Part shown: one piece after another, positions 61,783-64,000 of the stretch | Layout: every line of letters begins with the position of its first letter | How positions within the stretch are numbered: the first letter of the stretch is position 1 | NCBI RefSeq assembly: GCF_050611725.1 | Contig: NZ_JBODJB010000001.1 | Location: 2,790,001 to 2,854,000 of the forward strand | Length of the DNA stretch: 64,000 nt | DNA from: Ferruginibacter sp050611725 | GTDB lineage: Bacteria > Bacteroidota > Bacteroidia > Chitinophagales > Chitinophagaceae | Direction of reading: 5' to 3' | Notes under the pieces: model-generated | Seen by the model: only the letters and a program-made list of their open reading frames with translations | Told to the model about the DNA's origin: nothing | Databases searched by the model: none | Translations under genes and position numbers: made by a program

Positions 61783-63498
61783 TTATCTCAATTTCATCTC
61801 AGCTATAATTCTTTCAATTTTTGCATCCAATACTTTTTCAGTTGCTTCAAACTCAGCAGCAGAAGATAGTTTCGTATTCACACTAAAATAGAATTTGATT
61901 TTAGGTTCAGTACCGCTTGGTCTTGCACTGATCTTTGTACCATCCGCTAATTCAAATTGTAACACATTACTTTTGGGCAGATCAATTTTAAAACTTTCGC
62001 CTGTTTGTAAATTTTTGCCCACTTGTAATTCGTAATCATACAATTTAGCAACAGGTGCTCCATCAATAGTTGCAGGAGGATTATTCCTGTACCCTTCCAT
62101 CATTTCCGAAATTTCTTTAGCTCCGTTCATTCCTTTACGAACAATATTCACCAGACTTTCTTTGTAGAAACCATACTCCAATGAAAGGTCGATCAGTTTA
62201 TCATACAAGCTACGGCCTTTATTTTTTTCATAGGCTGCCATCTCACAAGCCAACGCTACAGCACTGATACCATCTTTGTCACGTATCTTATCTCCTATCA
62301 TCAAACCAAAACTTTCCTCACCACCGATGATGTAATTTTCTTTGCCTTCTTTTTCACGGATCATTGCAGCAATCCATTTGAATCCGGTCAGTACGTTATA
62401 ACAAGCAACATTATTCGCTTTTGCAATAATGTCGATCATATCGGTAGTAACAATTGTTTTTACTACCATATCATTGGGCTGTGCAATACCTTTTGCTTTT
62501 CTTGCTTCAATCATGTAGTTGAAAGCAATCATAGCTGTTTGATTGCCATTTAGTAGCACCCATTCTCCTTTATGATTTTTAACCCCAATGGCAACACGGT
62601 CTGCATCGGGATCCGTACCCAATAAAATATCTGCATCCAATGCTTTTGCCTTTTTTAAGCCCATGCTCATCGCTTCTGTTTCTTCCGGATTAGGATAAAC
62701 TACCGTAGGGAAATTCCCGTCAGGAATACTTTGTTCTTCAACAATGCTAACATTTGTAAAACCAAACTCCTTCAACACATCAGGAACTAAAGTAATACCG
62801 GTGCCATGTATTGGTGTATAAACAATTTTAAGATCATGCTGTGCAGCACAAGCTTCAGGATATACACTCAATCCTTTTACCATGGCTCTGTATATCACAT
62901 CAAAATCTTTTCCAACCGGAATGATATTTGATTCGCCACCACTCCATTTTACATCATCAACAGATGCAATTTTATCAACTTCAATAATTACATTTTTATC
63001 ATGTGGCGGAACCAATTGCGATCCATCATTCCAATAGGCTTTATAACCATTATATTCTTTCGGGTTATGCGATGCGGTACAAACTACACCACCCTTACAT
63101 CCAAAATGGCGAATAGCAAAACTCAATTCAGGTGTTGGACGCATTGCTTCAAACAAATACACTTTAATACCGTTGGCAGCAAAAACGTTTGCCGTTGTCT
63201 CTGCAAAAAAGCGACTGTTATTTCTAACATCATGTGCAATAGCCACACTCACATCATCACCAAAACATATTTTTAAATAATTGGCATAGCCTTGAGTTGC
63301 CATACCAACTGTATACTTATTCATTCTGTTGGTGCCAATACCCATGATACCCCTTAAACCACCCGTGCCAAATTCTAAATTTTTATAGAACGCATCTGCC
63401 AATTCATCGGCATTCATTGCTTTGATCCCATCTTTTGTTGCCTGATCATAATTACCGTTCAGCCACACATTTACTTTTTCCTGAATTTTATTATCCAT
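61783..63498 (-). CDS. phospho-sugar mutase (alpha-D-phosphohexomutase)
   Basis: The 571-residue enzyme moves a phosphate between C1 and C6 of a hexose, as in phosphoglucomutase or phosphomannomutase. The catalytic phosphoserine is S143 in CTASHNPKEYNGYK, the metal-binding loop is GTDPDADRVAIG, the sugar-binding loop is GGEESFG, and the phosphate-binding loop is RPSGTEPKIKFY. The N-terminal segment and length fit the PGM2-like type common in Bacteroidota. I start it at ATG 63498, because the upstream TTG (63522) lies in the -7 box at 63520-63527. Confidence 0.93.
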   Translation of the reverse strand: MDNKIQEKVNVWLNGNYDQATKDGIKAMNADELADAFYKNLEFGTGGLRGIMGIGTNRMNKYTVGMATQGYANYLKICFGDDVSVAIAHDVRNNSRFFAETTANVFAANGIKVYLFEAMRPTPELSFAIRHFGCKGGVVCTASHNPKEYNGYKAYWNDGSQLVPPHDKNVIIEVDKIASVDDVKWSGGESNIIPVGKDFDVIYRAMVKGLSVYPEACAAQHDLKIVYTPIHGTGITLVPDVLKEFGFTNVSIVEEQSIPDGNFPTVVYPNPEETEAMSMGLKKAKALDADILLGTDPDADRVAIGVKNHKGEWVLLNGNQTAMIAFNYMIEARKAKGIAQPNDMVVKTIVTTDMIDIIAKANNVACYNVLTGFKWIAAMIREKEGKENYIIGGEESFGLMIGDKIRDKDGISAVALACEMAAYEKNKGRSLYDKLIDLSLEYGFYKESLVNIVRKGMNGAKEISEMMEGYRNNPPATIDGAPVAKLYDYELQVGKNLQTGESFKIDLPKSNVLQFELADGTKISARPSGTEPKIKFYFSVNTKLSSAAEFEATEKVLDAKIERIIAEMKLR

Positions 63499-63519
63499 GT
63501 TATAAATTTTTAAAGTCTT

Positions 63520-63527
63520 CAAAAATA
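63520..63527 (-). promoter_or_regulatory. -7 box of the phosphohexomutase gene
   Basis: On the minus strand TATTTTTG, exact TAnnTTTG, 21 bases before ATG 63498. Its TTG is in frame with the gene. A -33 TTG was not found at 17-23 bases. Confidence 0.45.
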
Positions 63528-63566
63528 AAACATTCGTATATAATTATAGCAGTAAATTTGATTTTT

Positions 63567-64000
63567 ATGAGGTCATCAGCAGAATATACTTCAACTTCAG
63601 TGGCGTCGCACTCTTGTACTTTTAAAGCTATATTGAGCATGTGCATTCTAATAGTGATATCTTTTAGCATATCGGCACAGGATACGATAACGATTAAAGC
63701 AAACCCTTTCACTGACGACACGATAATTATCGCTGAGAAAAACTCAAGGCGGGTTATAGTTCTAGATAGTAATCACAATCAATTTGGAAATAGTATACAC
63801 GTACCTCTAAGCATTTTTGATGAATTCAATACCGATCCCAACCATTATCTTCTTACCAAAAAGCGAATAAAAAAGCGAATAAATACTATAGCTGCAGCTA
63901 ATATTGGAGGTTATACGGCAGTAATGTTTGGCCTCAACGCAGCCTGGTATGCCAACTACCCCCGTAGCAGTTTTCACACTTTTAACGACAGTAAAGAATG
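63567..64000 (+). CDS. N-terminal part of a DUF2279 (YfiM-like) protein, cut by window end
   Basis: A plus-strand frame opens at ATG 63567 and stays open to the end of the window, giving about 144 residues. The first 38 form a signal peptide ending near SISAQ; an internal ATG at 63639 would give a shorter one (MCILIVISFSISAQ). The final part (MFGLNAAWYANYPRSSFHTFNDSKE) is the beginning of the DUF2279 fold, which in full-length proteins is followed by more helices. It is divergent from the phosphohexomutase gene, 68 bases apart. Confidence 0.78.
   Translation, partial: MRSSAEYTSTSVASHSCTFKAILSMCILIVISFSISAQDTITIKANPFTDDTIIIAEKNSRRVIVLDSNHNQFGNSIHVPLSIFDEFNTDPNHYLLTKKRIKKRINTIAAANIGGYTAVMFGLNAAWYANYPRSSFHTFNDSKE

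Noticed and set aside
63500..63721. 73-residue minus-strand frame
   Set aside because: It overlaps the -7 box and the start of the DUF2279 gene and has no recognised feature.
1..64000. CRISPR arrays, insertion sequences, rRNA
   Set aside because: No regularly spaced direct repeats of CRISPR length, no transposase frames with terminal repeats and no rRNA sequence were seen.

Overview
The window reads as chromosome from a low-GC member of the phylum Bacteroidota, most likely class Chitinophagia and family Chitinophagaceae. This rests on a type IX secretion (T9SS) C-terminal sorting domain, many PorT-like barrels, a TPR/TonB-like barrel pair, a CCDC81-type HU domain protein, weak or absent Shine-Dalgarno sequences, frequent TTG starts and repeated matches to the Bacteroidota promoter TTG-N17-23-TAnnTTTG. 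No phage, transposase or CRISPR array was seen.

Bases 1-17,400 are accessory. They hold a gene fragment, an orphan hypothetical gene, a GIY-YIG nuclease gene whose last codons form one arm of a REP-like inverted repeat, and a three-gene minus-strand operon of about 12 kb. That operon runs from a beta-barrel protein, through a T9SS-sorted protein, to a 3,165-residue SpvB/TcB/RHS protein with an unrecognised C-terminal domain. Directly downstream is a broken small ORF that could be a decayed immunity gene. Three plus-strand genes for secreted or lipidated proteins of unknown function follow.

Bases 17,400-31,300 are mostly housekeeping and cell-envelope genes: tRNA-Asp, accA, a Gfo/Idh/MocA oxidoreductase, a polyprenyl-phosphate sugar transferase, an M1 peptidase, a FemAB-like protein, a CBS protein and ispD. 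A minus-strand set joins an APC permease, a short heptose kinase, rfaD and a GT9 glycosyltransferase, and is probably the LPS heptose pathway. An OmpH/Skp-like chaperone follows.

Bases 31,300-46,200 carry a PepSY-like secreted protein, two short-chain dehydrogenases, a Crp/Fnr-type regulator beside a palindrome, tRNA-Lys, a SAM hydrolase-like gene, a sigma/anti-sigma pair, a DUF2911 protein and ggt. A minus-strand operon here encodes a PIG-L deacetylase, a 34-residue one-helix protein, a sodium:solute symporter and a lipoprotein.

Bases 46,200-64,000 hold TamB, an HU-domain membrane protein, the barrel/TPR pair, DoxX, a thioesterase, a DUF6526 protein, cinA, a 2-oxo acid dehydrogenase E2, a DinB-like protein, a phosphohexomutase and the start of a DUF2279 gene cut by the window end. 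Several promoter -7 boxes create in-frame TTG codons that would mislead start calling, and I have moved those starts downstream.
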